Shown piece after piece: positions 4,732 through 5,056 of a DNA stretch of 5,056 nucleotides (position 1 is the first letter of the stretch; each line of letters opens with the position of its first letter). The DNA is taken from the NCBI GenBank assembly GCA_030614505.1, contig JAUWTX010000182.1:1-5056 (forward strand), given 5' to 3'. Under the pieces are notes generated by a model, which worked only from the letters and a program-made list of their open reading frames with translations, had not been told where the DNA came from and made no database searches. The position numbers and the translations under genes were made by a program. The DNA is from Desulfuromonadales bacterium (GTDB taxonomy: Bacteria; Desulfobacterota; Desulfuromonadia; Desulfuromonadales; BM103).

Positions 4732-5056
4732 TTACTGCCTTGCCCCCACCCTCCTCGCCTCTGCTTCTATAAAAACCCGTTGGACGTCAGGACAAGACTG
4801 TTTAATCAGGGAATCAAGACCGGCGATAGCATGTTCCAACTCCACGGCTGACACATCATCAGCAAAATCAACACTCAGGTTTGCCAGAATATACTTTGGC
4901 CCCATGTGCATGGTCAGCACTTCGTTAACATGCTCAACATGTGGGTATCCCCCAACAATGCGACGAATTTCTTCCACCACCTTGTGGTTGGCGCTTTCGC
5001 CAATCAACAACCCCTTGGTCTCATACGCCAGCCAGATGGCAGTGCCACCGAGAATC
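4732..5056 (-). CDS. Cation diffusion facilitator (CDF) family metal transporter, C-terminal part (partial)
   Basis: The frame is open from the right edge to TAA at 4734-4732 and gives 107 residues; the N-terminus lies beyond the window. It begins ILGGTAIWLAYETKGLLIGESAN, the end of a last transmembrane helix joined to the LIGE(S/A)A motif that leads into the cytoplasmic domain of CDF proteins. The rest fits that ferredoxin-like domain: a helix (KVVEEIRRIV), strands (VEHVNEVLTMHMGP, KYILANLSVDF), a second helix (SAVELEHAIAGLDSLIKQ) and a final strand (VQRVFIEAEA). CDF proteins export divalent metals such as Zn, Fe or Mn by proton antiport. The metal-selecting residues in the early helices are not visible. 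A TTG at 5010 is open as a start but would cut the conserved helix, so the gene clearly continues leftward of its strand into the neighbouring sequence. Confidence 0.88.
   Translation of the reverse strand, partial: ILGGTAIWLAYETKGLLIGESANHKVVEEIRRIVGGYPHVEHVNEVLTMHMGPKYILANLSVDFADDVSAVELEHAIAGLDSLIKQSCPDVQRVFIEAEARRVGARQ

Overview
The window looks like chromosomal DNA from a Gram-negative bacterium, most likely a deltaproteobacterium of the Desulfuromonas/Geobacter/Pelobacter type. This is an inference. It rests on a SelW-type gene with an in-frame UGA codon, a moderate GC content, a stand-alone receiver protein with a cysteine cluster, and polar amino-acid ABC transporter genes. No phage, IS element, CRISPR array, tRNA or rRNA is visible.

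Region 1 (1-2923, + strand) is an amino-acid transport cluster. It starts with the last 37 codons of a periplasmic solute-binding protein. A terminator-like hairpin and an 11-bp direct repeat that runs into an extended -10 box follow. Next come a HisM/GlnP-type permease with an unusual extra N-terminal periplasmic domain, a HisP/GlnQ-type ATPase whose start overlaps the permease end, and then azlC and azlD, overlapping by ATGA. The last two encode a two-subunit branched-chain amino-acid exporter. The cluster therefore combines an ATP-driven importer with a probable exporter.

Region 2 (2961-3960, - strand) is a two-gene operon. Its first gene, 3739-3960, is the highlight: a 73-residue SelT/SelW/SelH (Rdx) family selenoprotein with the redox motif Cys-Thr-Arg-Sec. 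The Sec codon is an in-frame TGA at 3928-3930, and a hairpin that can act as a bacterial SECIS lies directly after it. Ordinary gene calling sees only broken fragments here. Sixteen bases downstream starts a YdfG-type NADP-dependent short-chain dehydrogenase, which ends tail-to-tail with azlD across a 37-base gap.

Region 3 (3961-4215) is a divergent intergenic stretch of about 255 bases. It holds candidate promoters in both directions and an imperfect inverted repeat.

Region 4 (4216-5056) has a stand-alone CheY-like receiver on the + strand with a cysteine-rich insert. A possible 17-codon peptide ORF is translationally coupled to it. Converging from the right edge on the - strand is the C-terminal part of a cation diffusion facilitator metal transporter. 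No convincing terminator hairpin is seen in the gap at 4683-4731.
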